DNA of 33,374 bases from Mollicutes bacterium (GCA_003554025.1 PWFC01000030.1:1-33374), one strand, 5' to 3'. Shown: positions 10,291 to 17,603, counted from the stretch's first letter. Numbers and translations are program-made. Notes: generated by a model from the sequence alone, not told the origin.

Positions 10291-11811
10291 TCAGTTTAAG
10301 AATCTGTGCGACCGTTTGACGACCGGGTCGTATTCTATGTTTTCTAAGGGAATGTCGTAGTAATAATGGAGATAATACAAGTCGACAAGATGCGTGTGCA
10401 CCCTGGCCTCCTTATGGAGCGTGCCGTCGGGGTGAAAGGTGAATTCGATATGCGCGGCCTTGTTTAAGACATAATCCTCGGTTTGCAAAACGACCGTGGT
10501 GTTCTTATCCTTTGCCATTTTTTGCAGCAATGCGATTTTGTCGGCGCCCAAGGCGTAAAAATCGATGCCGACTTGCAGGGTCTTGTAGGTGTCGTGCTTG
10601 AACGTTTCGGGGAACATCTCTTTCAGCGTCATCACGTCGAAGACCTCGATGTCTTTTTCTTGGAGTTCGCGTTGAAAAAGGTCGCGGGTGCTGCGGTCGG
10701 TGAAGGAAAGCAGCGTCAGATAGGGCGTGAACACCTCGATGTCATAAAGCAGGGTGATGTTGTAAAACTCTTCTTCGCTCAGTTCGTAAAACGAGGTCTC
10801 ATCCATGTTTAGGGCAACGCGCACAACACTTAGTATCTCTTCGTAATCGGGGTTTGTCGAACGTTGCATCAAGTCGTAATCTTGCAGGGTGAGGCCGTAT
10901 TTGTCGCGGGCGTTGAAATCGATGTGGTGCGAAAGGTCTAACGTGAAACGCGCGTCGCGGAAGAGAAGCTGATGCGATGGCGGATAGCCCGCGGCGGTTT
11001 TGCGTTTTGTTTTTGCGCCCTTTTCAATCAGCGTTTCGACATACTCCGGCTTGGCGGCGAAACGGAGCGCCATGTGGTATAGGGAAAGACCGAATCCGTT
11101 TTCCATGTTCACATTCCAACCCCGTTTTAAAAGAAAGTCGAGAACGGTTTCAAAGGCCACCTCTTCTTCGAAAGACAGAATGTTTTGGAAAAGGTCGGTG
11201 TCGATTAGGTACTCCAAATTTTTGATGTCCCGAATCAGATGAATCAATCGGGGATGGTAAGACAAAATGTCGTAGACGACGCCCTCTTCTTTGAGCATGG
11301 GACGCATCTCGTCTAGTTCGATCAAATAAAGAAAGATTTCGTAATTGTTCAGTGAAAAACGCAACAAATCCAACCGATAAGCCCGTCCGATGGGATATTT
11401 CGAATAAAACTGCTTGAAGTATTCCTCGTCGTTATGGTCGATCATATAGGCGTACATTTCAAGCAAATGCTCGTTTGAAAACGAGAATGTATCTAGCGCG
11501 GTGAGCAAAAAGTGCTCGCGTTCAAACACCAGCAAAATGACAAGCAACGAAAAATCCACGGCGTTTTTGAAATCCGTGTAATCAAACGTCGTAATCAAGT
11601 ATTCGTAAATGTCTTCGGCGTCGTAGGCAATGGCGAGTTCGACGGGGTCGAACATGTTGTCGTCTTGTCTGAAAGGCTCATAAAGACGGACAAACGCTTC
11701 CAAATCCTGGTTTCGGATGGCGTTCGCCCATTCGACCACTTCAAAAATATCGCTGGAATATAGAAAGTTTTTGTATGTCGAATACATGCTTCCGTCCCAT
11801 TCATTCATCAT
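10291..11811 (-). CDS. ankyrin-repeat-like protein of unknown function
   Basis: A 506-aa soluble protein without signal peptide or TM segment. The middle holds helical repeats that look like diverged ankyrin units, clearest at ENGFGLSLYHMALRF...VETLIEKGA (about 240-272) and NARDKYGLTLQDYDL. Earlier segments such as FDPVELAIAYDAEDIYEYLI fit the same helix-turn-helix pattern. The C-terminal 170 residues form a separate domain ending with HPDGTLHKEARVHTHLVDLYY, which I do not recognise. The ATG lacks a good ribosome site but overlaps the stop of a 29-aa peptide gene (ATGA), so it probably relies on coupled translation. First large gene of the five-gene operon. Confidence 0.8.
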   Translation of the reverse strand: MMNEWDGSMYSTYKNFLYSSDIFEVVEWANAIRNQDLEAFVRLYEPFRQDDNMFDPVELAIAYDAEDIYEYLITTFDYTDFKNAVDFSLLVILLVFEREHFLLTALDTFSFSNEHLLEMYAYMIDHNDEEYFKQFYSKYPIGRAYRLDLLRFSLNNYEIFLYLIELDEMRPMLKEEGVVYDILSYHPRLIHLIRDIKNLEYLIDTDLFQNILSFEEEVAFETVLDFLLKRGWNVNMENGFGLSLYHMALRFAAKPEYVETLIEKGAKTKRKTAAGYPPSHQLLFRDARFTLDLSHHIDFNARDKYGLTLQDYDLMQRSTNPDYEEILSVVRVALNMDETSFYELSEEEFYNITLLYDIEVFTPYLTLLSFTDRSTRDLFQRELQEKDIEVFDVMTLKEMFPETFKHDTYKTLQVGIDFYALGADKIALLQKMAKDKNTTVVLQTEDYVLNKAAHIEFTFHPDGTLHKEARVHTHLVDLYYLHYYYDIPLENIEYDPVVKRSHRFLN

Positions 11812-11897
11812 AAACCACGATCTCTCTTGTTTTTAAACGTGTAATAAATTGTATAAACCAACACCGCCGCAAAGACGATGAACAAAAATAACCACAT
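11808..11897 (-). CDS. 29-aa single-TM peptide coupled to the ankyrin-like gene
   Basis: A short frame starts at an ATG with a GAGGTG ribosome site five bases upstream. It encodes MWLFLFIVFAAVLVYTIYY, followed by a basic tail TFKNKRDRGL. That is one hydrophobic helix with positive residues on the cytoplasmic side. Its TGA overlaps the ATG of the ankyrin-like gene (ATGA). The good ribosome site, promoter just upstream, membrane-peptide composition and exact overlap all argue that it is real. It could be a membrane anchor or a leader that sets translation of the next gene. No family is recognised. Confidence 0.7.
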   Translation of the reverse strand: MWLFLFIVFAAVLVYTIYYTFKNKRDRGL

Positions 11898-11927
11898 ACT
11901 CACACCTCGTGTGAAACTCTTGTGTCC

Positions 11928-11957
11928 ATTGTATCATAGACCGCGTTGCAACACCAA
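11928..11957 (-). promoter_or_regulatory. probable promoter of the five-gene operon
   Basis: The minus strand shows TTGGTG (11957-11952), an 18-base spacer and TACAAT (11933-11928), about 30 bases before the 29-aa peptide start. The -35 is weak. Between it and the start, CACAC/GTGTG around CTC can form a small hairpin that includes the ribosome site. Confidence 0.5.
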
Positions 11958-11984
11958 GAAATAACGGCTTCATAAAGCGAACAC

Positions 11985-12557
11985 TCAAGAATCTTCTTCG
12001 GCGTCCTCGATGTCTTCGATAGTCTCGCTGTGCATTTCTTTCAACATGGACTCGAAGGTGTTCCCGATGGCTTGTGTGCTTCCGATGTCCTTAAGCGCTC
12101 CGGAGAGTTGAAATTCGTTTTTCGGGACATCGTCAAAAAGCATGATCGGGCTTTCTTCTTTCGAGTATCGGTCGGAGAAATCGACGACTTTGACCAGCGC
12201 GCGCATCAAATGCTTGCCCATCGCCTTGAACATCATGCTCAGGTAATAAACAAGAATGAACGGCGCGAACACGAAAAAGACGATGACGCCGCCAAGCGTA
12301 TAAAGACGTCGTATGCCTTGCGGAGCGAGCGTTCTCTTTTTGTAAAAAAACGCTTGGATGCGGATGAAATGCCGGAAAAAGTGGGCGAAGAAACGTTCCA
12401 CCATGTATAACGCAAGAACCGCCACGAACATCACGGTGTTCAAAACGTACAAAATCGGCAACAACAGCACTTTCAATACGATTTCCAGCCTAGTGTATTC
12501 GTGCATGTCGGCCAAATAACGATAGCTTTTCAAGCCTTGAATCAGTGCGGTTTTCAC
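11985..12557 (-). CDS. membrane protein of unknown function with acidic tail
   Basis: A 190-aa protein with two clear hydrophobic helices (about 28-52 and 88-112), separated by a His/Phe/Arg-rich amphipathic stretch (MVERFFAHFFRHFIRIQAFFYKK, described here by position 52-75). The cytoplasmic C-terminus ends in an acidic tail (ETIEDIEDAEEDS). I see no known domain. The start is a GTG at 12557 with GAGGTGAT five bases before it; nearby ATGs are in a frame that stops at once. No terminator is obvious downstream, so transcription may run into the next operon. Confidence 0.72.
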   Translation of the reverse strand: MKTALIQGLKSYRYLADMHEYTRLEIVLKVLLLPILYVLNTVMFVAVLALYMVERFFAHFFRHFIRIQAFFYKKRTLAPQGIRRLYTLGGVIVFFVFAPFILVYYLSMMFKAMGKHLMRALVKVVDFSDRYSKEESPIMLFDDVPKNEFQLSGALKDIGSTQAIGNTFESMLKEMHSETIEDIEDAEEDS

Positions 12558-12586
12558 ATCATCACCTCGTTGTAGAAATCATAAAC

Positions 12587-12615
12587 ATTGTACCATACGC
12601 GCGGAAAAAAAACTA
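12587..12615 (-). promoter_or_regulatory. possible promoter of the 190-aa membrane protein gene
   Basis: The minus strand has TACAAT (12592-12587) with a poor -35 (TAGTTT, 12615-12610) at a spacing of 17. Confidence 0.4.
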
Positions 12616-12725
12616 CCACGCCTTTTCCGACGTGCTTTCCGCCGTTCCAAAAAGACGCGAAACGTTGCGTTTCCCGCCAACCAATCCGTTTTTGTCTGAA
12701 CTTCGAGTTTTTTAAAGCATGTTTG

Positions 12726-12755
12726 TTGTTTTTACAAGAAAGGTCTTGCTATAAT
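12726..12755 (+). promoter_or_regulatory. promoter of the small GNAT-like gene
   Basis: TTGTTT (12726-12731), an 18-base spacer and a consensus TATAAT (12750-12755), 30 bases before the chosen start. Confidence 0.7.
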
Positions 12756-12784
12756 GAGAGTAGTCTTTTGAAAGGATGGAAGAT

Positions 12785-13054
12785 ATGGATATCAAGCAAG
12801 GCGACAATTCTTTTTACATCGAACAAAACGGTGAAACCGTCGCAAAAATCACTTATCAATACGAAAACGACACAATCATCATCGCCAATTCCACCTACGT
12901 AGACCCTTCTTTACGGGGCCAAGGAATCGCAAGAAAATTACTGGACCATCTCGTTGAACACGCCCGCGCCAACAAATTGAAAATCCGCCCCCTTTGTTCG
13001 TATGTCGTAGCCGCTTTTGATAAAAACGGACGCTACGACGATGTCAAAGTCTAG
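12785..13054 (+). CDS. small GNAT-like N-acetyltransferase (YjdJ type)
   Basis: An 89-aa protein containing the acetyl-CoA pocket region of the GNAT fold in its shortest form. It has an antiparallel sheet (AKITYQYENDTIIIANSTYV), then VDPSLRGQGIARKLLDHLVEHA with the Q-x-x-G-x-A/G pyrophosphate motif, then KLKIRPLCSYVVAAFDKN. The C-x-Y...F pattern is typical of the small GCN5-related family that includes E. coli YjdJ; the natural substrate is unknown. The ATG at 12785 has AGGATGG at proper spacing, whereas the ATG at 12776 has none, so I use 12785. One of three plus-strand genes supported with confidence. Confidence 0.88.
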   Translation: MDIKQGDNSFYIEQNGETVAKITYQYENDTIIIANSTYVDPSLRGQGIARKLLDHLVEHARANKLKIRPLCSYVVAAFDKNGRYDDVKV

Positions 13055-13100
13055 AGCATACCTTCTTCCTTCGCCTCCTCCCTCGTCGGTATGGAGGCAC

Positions 13101-13131
13101 AAAAAACACGTCCTTCGCGGACGTGTTTTTT
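13101..13131. terminator. bidirectional intrinsic terminator
   Basis: A perfect 13-bp inverted repeat (AAAAAACACGTCC / GGACGTGTTTTTT) with a 5-base loop lies between the convergent GNAT-like gene and the 100-aa membrane protein gene. Confidence 0.9.
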
Positions 13132-13432
13132 ATACCGCCGCCAGTAATGCGACGATGAAAAACGCCGAGGCGATGCAAGTGGTGAAAAGAGCGATGTTGA
13201 AACTGAGTTTGTGCGCCTTTTGGTTGCGGGTGTCAAGGTTCTCTTTCGTGCACGTCCATGTGAGAAACAAGGCCACGCCGCCTAGGGGAATGCCGTAGTT
13301 GCGCAGCGGCAAAAGCAACGCGGCGCTTTCGGATACCATCCCGTTTACAATGATGGCGAAGGCGACAACGGCCGCCATTGACGAGACGACGAGCGAGACC
13401 AAGATGTCACGGTTCAAACCAATCTTTTTCAT
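13130..13432 (-). CDS. 100-aa membrane protein, unknown function
   Basis: Three hydrophobic helices span most of the protein (about 11-30, 36-59 and 77-99), with a short charged loop KENLDTRNQKAHK between the second and third. No catalytic motif or known family is visible. The ATG has a perfect AAGGAGGT site and a -10 promoter element about 35 bases upstream, and a terminator overlaps its stop, so it is a monocistronic gene and likely real. Confidence 0.75.
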   Translation of the reverse strand: MKKIGLNRDILVSLVVSSMAAVVAFAIIVNGMVSESAALLLPLRNYGIPLGGVALFLTWTCTKENLDTRNQKAHKLSFNIALFTTCIASAFFIVALLAAV

Positions 13433-13462
13433 GTTGCGACCTCCTTAGGCCATTTCTCGTCC

Positions 13463-13471
13463 ATTATACCA
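13463..13471 (-). promoter_or_regulatory. extended -10 promoter of the 100-aa membrane protein
   Basis: The minus strand reads TGGTATAAT (TG, one base, TATAAT). No good -35 is seen, which extended -10 promoters tolerate. Confidence 0.65.
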
Positions 13472-13492
13472 TAGTCTGTCGCGGTTGTGCAG

Positions 13493-13524
13493 TAAAAAAA
13501 AGAAGCCGGATTCCGGCTTCTTTT
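13493..13524 (-). terminator. terminator of the glycine betaine transporter operon
   Basis: A 12-bp stem (AAAAGAAGCCGG / CCGGCTTCTTTT) with a 3-base loop is followed on the minus strand by a run of eight T. It lies 6 bases beyond the opuAA stop. Confidence 0.92.
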
Positions 13525-13530
13525 GCAATC

Positions 13531-14709
13531 TTATTGGGCGGCAAGCGCATCGACGACAACGTCGTAGTTGAGAATGCCGCGCAAACGTCCTTTGCCGTCT
13601 ACAACGGGGAGGTCGTATTCCGCTTCACTCAGTTTCGACCAAGCTTCACGCAAATACGCGTTGCGGTAAATGACGGTATCGTCTTCGTTGATCAAACGGT
13701 CGATGGTCTTGCCTTTGGAGCGTTGCAGCTGTTCAAGGCGGACGTAGCCGAGGAACTTGCGTTTCTCGTCGGTGACGTAACAGAAACCCATGTCGTTTTC
13801 CTTGACCTTTTGCAAGGTCTCTTTGACGCCATCGCCTTTTTTGGCCACGTACGTCGGTTTTTCCATGATGCTGCGCACTTTGAGAATGCGGGTTTTGTCG
13901 ACGTCGGCGATGAAGTTTTTCACGTAATCGTTGGCGGGTTTGTCAAAGAACTCATCGGGTGTCCCGATTTGCACGATTTCCGCATCCTTCATCAAGGCGA
14001 TGCGATCGCCTAGGCGGAACGCTTCGTTCATGTCGTGGGTAATGAACAGGATGGTGCGGTCCATTTCGTCTTCGAGTTTCAAAAGCTGGTCCTGCATGTC
14101 GCGGCGAATCAAGGGGTCGAGCGCGCTATAAGGTTCGTCCATAAGCAGCAACTCGGGGTCGTTTGTCAAAGCGCGCGCGAGACCGACACGTTGTTTCATC
14201 CCGCCGGAAAGCTGGAAGGTCATGTGTTCTTCCCAGCCGTCAAGACCGACAAGTTTGATCGCTTCCATCGCCGTTTCGCGGCGTTTCTTTTCACCAACAC
14301 CTTGTACTTCTAAGGGGTATTCCACGTTGCCGATGACGCTTCTGTGCGTAAGCAGGGCGAAATTTTGAAAGACCATGGAAACGTCGTTTTGACGATATTG
14401 TCGCAATTTTTTTGCGTCAAAGGCCGTCAATTCTTCGTCTCCGACGAAGATTTGGCCTCTGATGGGTTTGTTCAAAAGGTTCAACGTCCGGATAAAGGAG
14501 CTCTTTCCGCTGCCGGAGAGTCCGACAATGACGAAGAGTTCTCCTTCTTTGATGCTAAAATCCAAGTTCCTAACCGCAACGGTTGCGCCGGTTTTTTCCC
14601 GGATTTCAGCGGCGGTGAGGTCCGAATCCAAAAGTTCTTTTGCGGCTTGTTTTTGCTTAGAAGTGCCGAACACAACGCTGATGTTCTTAATATCTACCGC
14701 TTTGGCCAT
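13531..14709 (-). CDS. opuAA: glycine betaine ABC transporter, ATPase with CBS domains
   Basis: The 392-aa ATPase powers osmoprotectant uptake at the inner face of the membrane. It has Walker A GLSGSGKSS (63-71), Q-loop Gln115, signature LSGGMKQR (167-174), Walker B LLLMDEP (187-193) and H-loop His225. A tandem CBS module occupies about 280-392. In OpuA/ProV relatives this module senses ionic strength or cyclic-di-AMP and gates the transporter; that role here is inferred. It starts one base after the opuAB stop with an AAGGAGG site, so translation is coupled. Confidence 0.96.
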   Translation of the reverse strand: MAKAVDIKNISVVFGTSKQKQAAKELLDSDLTAAEIREKTGATVAVRNLDFSIKEGELFVIVGLSGSGKSSFIRTLNLLNKPIRGQIFVGDEELTAFDAKKLRQYRQNDVSMVFQNFALLTHRSVIGNVEYPLEVQGVGEKKRRETAMEAIKLVGLDGWEEHMTFQLSGGMKQRVGLARALTNDPELLLMDEPYSALDPLIRRDMQDQLLKLEDEMDRTILFITHDMNEAFRLGDRIALMKDAEIVQIGTPDEFFDKPANDYVKNFIADVDKTRILKVRSIMEKPTYVAKKGDGVKETLQKVKENDMGFCYVTDEKRKFLGYVRLEQLQRSKGKTIDRLINEDDTVIYRNAYLREAWSKLSEAEYDLPVVDGKGRLRGILNYDVVVDALAAQ

Positions 14710-14710
14710 G

Positions 14711-15601
14711 TTATTCGCCTCCTTTGTCGAAACGCTCGGTGAAGCCTTGAATTAGGCGGTCGAGGATGATGGCCATGAAGACAAGCACAAATCCTGCGAC
14801 AACCGCTTCGGCGGCGCGTTGGCCGACGACAGCCCGGTATAGAATCAAAGCGACGCCTTGTCGGCCGGCACCTTCGGCGCCGATCATGGCGGCAAGGACA
14901 ATCATCGAAACCGCCATCATGGTGGTCTGGTTGATGCCCGCCGCGATGGATTTCAACGCTTGCGGCAACTCGATTTTAAAAAGCATTTGCATCGGAGACG
15001 AGCCGAAAGACAGCCCGGCTTCGATCATTTCATCGGAAATGTTTGTGATGCCGAGATACGTGAGTCGGATCAAAGGCGGAAGGGCGAAAATGATGACCGC
15101 TACCAAACCGGCCGCACGGCCGAATCCGAAAAACATCAAAGCGGGAATCAAATACGCATACGCCGGCAATGTCTGCATCGTATCGAGAACGACGCGCATC
15201 ACGGCTTCAAGTTTTTCCGACTTGGACATGATGATTCCAAGGGGCAAGCCGAGAATGACCGAAATGATGACGCCGGCCAAGATGATGGTCAAAGACAAAA
15301 GCATGTTGTCCCAATAGCCGAACATCCCGATGGCAAAGGTCAATACGGCAAGCAATAGCCCCATCTTCCAACTCGTCAGGCGCCATCCGGCGATAAACAA
15401 CACCACGACGAACACCGACCACGGCACGAAATCCAAAAAGGCGTGGGTTATGTCGGCGAATCTGAGCAGGAATTGACGAATGGCTCCCCATAAGAACGCA
15501 AACGTGTCACCCGCCCAATCGATGAACCGCGCGATTCTCGCTTCAGGGTCGTAGATTAAACGTTCGGGGAATTCCACAAAGAAATTTTTCAAAATGGTCA
15601 A
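14711..15601 (-). CDS. opuAB: glycine betaine ABC transporter, permease
   Basis: A 296-aa integral membrane protein of the ProW/OpuAB type with about seven helices. An amphipathic N-terminal stretch (FPERLIYDPEARIARFIDW) precedes the helices. The ABC-coupling loop is visible as GLSFGSSPMQMLFKIELPQALKSI (about 214-237), matching EAGLSFGSS...LPQA of the family. The binding protein is a separate gene here, not fused as in Lactococcus BusAB. The start is a TTG at 15601 with AAAGGA nine bases before it; no better ATG is in frame. Confidence 0.95.
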   Translation of the reverse strand: MTILKNFFVEFPERLIYDPEARIARFIDWAGDTFAFLWGAIRQFLLRFADITHAFLDFVPWSVFVVVLFIAGWRLTSWKMGLLLAVLTFAIGMFGYWDNMLLSLTIILAGVIISVILGLPLGIIMSKSEKLEAVMRVVLDTMQTLPAYAYLIPALMFFGFGRAAGLVAVIIFALPPLIRLTYLGITNISDEMIEAGLSFGSSPMQMLFKIELPQALKSIAAGINQTTMMAVSMIVLAAMIGAEGAGRQGVALILYRAVVGQRAAEAVVAGFVLVFMAIILDRLIQGFTERFDKGGE

Positions 15602-15666
15602 GGTAAATCATCCTTTCATGTGTATACGTTTCGAGTCTTCGATTCATTGTTTGAATGTTACAACTC

Positions 15667-15712
15667 TTTCTCCTTTTCACCACGGATATGAGGTTGTGGT
15701 GAAAAGGAGAAA
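15667..15712 (-). other. long stem-loop between opuAC and opuAB
   Basis: A perfect 17-bp inverted repeat (TTTCTCCTTTTCACCAC / GTGGTGAAAAGGAGAAA) with a 12-base loop. There is no T-run immediately after it on the minus strand, so it looks more like an RNA-stabilising or processing hairpin than a terminator. Confidence 0.75.
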
Positions 15713-15715
15713 AAG

Positions 15716-15749
15716 TGCAGGCGGTGTATGCACTTTAAAACCGCCTGCA
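15716..15749 (-). terminator. possible partial terminator after opuAC
   Basis: A 10-bp stem (TGCAGGCGGT / ACCGCCTGCA, 14-base loop) lies about 20 bases after the opuAC stop and is followed on the minus strand by CTTTTTCT. It could stop most transcripts after the binding-protein gene and give more OpuAC than OpuAB/OpuAA. Confidence 0.6.
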
Positions 15750-15770
15750 GCTTTTGAGATATCGTAAAAC

Positions 15771-16787
15771 TTACTCTTCCAACGCTTCGTCAAGTGCGTC
15801 TAATACGTCTGAAGCAACGTCATCGGGAACCCATTGTGTCCAAAGGTCCTCGTATTCGACGAGCCAATCAAGGGCGGCCGCGTCAGAATCGCCATCGTGT
15901 TCGCCCATGTAGATGAGGCCTTGACCGGTAATGTCGGCATCGGTTTCATAGTTGCTTAGGAATTCGACGATTTCCGGCTGTGCGGTCATCATATCGTCCG
16001 TTGCGATGACGGTTACGTCGTTCGGAGGCAGGTTGCCCGTACCTTCGTCGTAGTCGTATTCGCCTTCATCTTCAAGCAGAACCATGTCGAGTTCCGCCAT
16101 GATGGCCGTTGGTGTCCAGTGATAGCCTACCCAAGGTTCTTCGTTTTCATAGGCTTCATACAAAGTGGCGTTCAATACCGAAGTTGAGACAGGGCTCCAA
16201 ACAAAGCTTTCGGCAATTTCGCTGTATTCGGGGTTCTCGAATTTGTTTTCATAGAACTGCGTTGCCGCAAATTCCACAGAACCTAAATACATATGGCCGG
16301 GATCTTCCTCGGGGTCCCAGTTTGCCTCATCAGGGTTTTCGAAAAGATGTGCATAATCAGGCAAGTCGTGAACGCTCACGAGACCTGGGTGTTCTTCTTG
16401 AAGGTATTCAGGAATCCAGAGGCCTTGATAGTTGTCGTCGAAGTTGACGGAAAGCTCGTGGTAATAGCCTGCGTCAAGGTCCTCTTGGTACGATGCGATG
16501 TTGTCGCTCCACATCTCCATGTTCACATGCATGTCTCCGTCTCTAAGCGCTTGAACGACGGCGGGGGTGCTTCCGTATGCTTTCAATACATCGACACCGT
16601 AGCCGTTTTCGATGATGAATTCAACAACCGAGTTGTGCAATTCATGGCTTTGCCAGTCGCTCTCGGCTAAAATAATGGTGTCAACTTCCGGTTCTTCATC
16701 GGGGTCTTCTTGTTCGCAAGCAGCGATGGTGAGTGTCAACAAAGCTGCGATGGCCAAGAAGCTGAAACGCTTCAAAAAAGTTTTCAT
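15771..16787 (-). CDS. opuAC: glycine betaine-binding lipoprotein
   Basis: A 338-aa extracytoplasmic substrate-binding protein. The N-terminus has a signal peptide (MKTFLKRFSFLAIAALLTLT) and a lipobox ending at Cys24 (IAAC), so it should be lipid-anchored. The mature part has the OpuAC fold features: LAESDWQSHELHN near the start, EMWSDN, WSPVSTSVLNATLYEAY and WVGYHWTPTAIM, with Trp residues that could cage a quaternary amine. It is very acidic, especially between about 265 and 285 and at the C-terminus. First gene of the operon, with AGGAGG nine bases before the ATG and a regulated promoter upstream. Substrate is likely glycine betaine or proline betaine. Confidence 0.94.
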   Translation of the reverse strand: MKTFLKRFSFLAIAALLTLTIAACEQEDPDEEPEVDTIILAESDWQSHELHNSVVEFIIENGYGVDVLKAYGSTPAVVQALRDGDMHVNMEMWSDNIASYQEDLDAGYYHELSVNFDDNYQGLWIPEYLQEEHPGLVSVHDLPDYAHLFENPDEANWDPEEDPGHMYLGSVEFAATQFYENKFENPEYSEIAESFVWSPVSTSVLNATLYEAYENEEPWVGYHWTPTAIMAELDMVLLEDEGEYDYDEGTGNLPPNDVTVIATDDMMTAQPEIVEFLSNYETDADITGQGLIYMGEHDGDSDAAALDWLVEYEDLWTQWVPDDVASDVLDALDEALEE

Positions 16788-16812
16788 GATAAATTTCCTC
16801 CTTTTAAATTTT

Positions 16813-16850
16813 GCAACCTCAATATTATCATAGGGTTGTCAGTTTGTAAA
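16813..16850 (-). promoter_or_regulatory. opuAC promoter with overlapping regulator operator
   Basis: The minus strand has TTTACA (16850-16845), a 17-base spacer and TAATAT (16827-16822). An imperfect dyad, GCAACCT-13 bases-GGGTTGT on the plus strand (16813-16839), covers the -10 box. The 38-bp block matches the regulator's own promoter at 32 positions by my count. Confidence 0.85.
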
Positions 16851-16878
16851 GTCTAAGCGCATTGCTTTTATAAAGTGC

Positions 16879-16906
16879 CATAAACGCCTTAAATAGGCGG
16901 TTTATG
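16879..16906 (-). terminator. weak terminator after the GntR/RCK_C regulator gene
   Basis: CATAAACGCC and GGCGGTTTATG form a stem of about 10 bp with one bulged base and a 7-base loop, 9 bases after the regulator stop. The T-run after it is poor (GCACTTTAT), so read-through into opuAC is possible. Confidence 0.55.
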
Positions 16907-16915
16907 TTCTTTTAA

Positions 16916-17536
16916 TCAAGCTTTTTCTTCGTTTCGGAACAATGAAAGTGTTTTCTTTTTCACGTCATCGTCGCCGAGGATGTAAAGACTCATGCCAGAT
17001 TCCAAAGGCATTGAAGGGTTTGGGGCTTGATAGAGCTCTCCATCGGCTTCAATGGCGAGAACGAGCCCGCTGGTTTCGTTCCAGAACTTGATGTCCTTTA
17101 AGCTCTTGTTCAAATTTTTGTCGCCCTCTTTAAGCTTAACGGTGAAGAAATCAAAGGGAAACACATCGTTTTTGGATGTTTCAAGCAAGCGTTTGATGCG
17201 CTTTTGCAACAGTTTTTGGATGCGTTCCGATTCTTCAAGCAGTTCTTGTGTATCGGAAAACAGTCGATACGCTTCGTTTTGCTTGCGGTATTGTTCGACA
17301 TACATCTGCGCCGCGTTGCGGGAGATGACGTATATGCCGCTGCGCTGACGGACCTCGACAACGCCGATGTTGGAGAGGAGCCGCATCGCTTTGCGTATGG
17401 TTTCGCTCGACACCTCGAATTCGCTGGCAAGCAGGGAACGTCCGCGCAATTTTTCGCCCTCTTCTATGCTTTCCGCGCTTATGCGTTTCGCAATTTCATA
17501 CGCGATCGACTGATAACGCGCTTCTTTGTTGGTCAT
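16916..17536 (-). CDS. BusR-like transcriptional regulator (GntR winged helix + RCK_C)
   Basis: A 206-aa regulator with three parts. Residues 7-72 are a GntR-type winged helix (YQSIAYEIAKRISAE...LLASEFEVSSETIRKAMRLL...RQRSGIYV). About 75-120 is a coiled coil. About 125-200 is an RCK_C/TrkA_C domain (FTVKLKEGDKNLNKSLKDI...LVLAIEADGELYQAPNP...GMSLYILGD). The same order is found in BusR of lactococci and streptococci, which binds cyclic-di-AMP and represses the betaine transporter. Its position upstream of opuAC and the shared promoter dyads support the same role. Cyclic-di-AMP binding is inferred, not seen. The ATG has GAGGTGAT seven bases before it. Confidence 0.88.
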   Translation of the reverse strand: MTNKEARYQSIAYEIAKRISAESIEEGEKLRGRSLLASEFEVSSETIRKAMRLLSNIGVVEVRQRSGIYVISRNAAQMYVEQYRKQNEAYRLFSDTQELLEESERIQKLLQKRIKRLLETSKNDVFPFDFFTVKLKEGDKNLNKSLKDIKFWNETSGLVLAIEADGELYQAPNPSMPLESGMSLYILGDDDVKKKTLSLFRNEEKA

Positions 17537-17565
17537 AAGATCACCTCGCAGGGGTTCGTCTTAAT

Positions 17566-17603
17566 ACAACCCGTATATTACCATAGGGTTGTCAGTTTGT
17601 CAA
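17566..17603 (-). promoter_or_regulatory. promoter and operator of the BusR-like gene
   Basis: The minus strand has TTGACA (17603-17598), a 17-base spacer and TAATAT (17580-17575). A perfect dyad, ACAACCC-13 bases-GGGTTGT (17566-17592), overlaps the -10, so the regulator probably represses itself. Confidence 0.87.
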
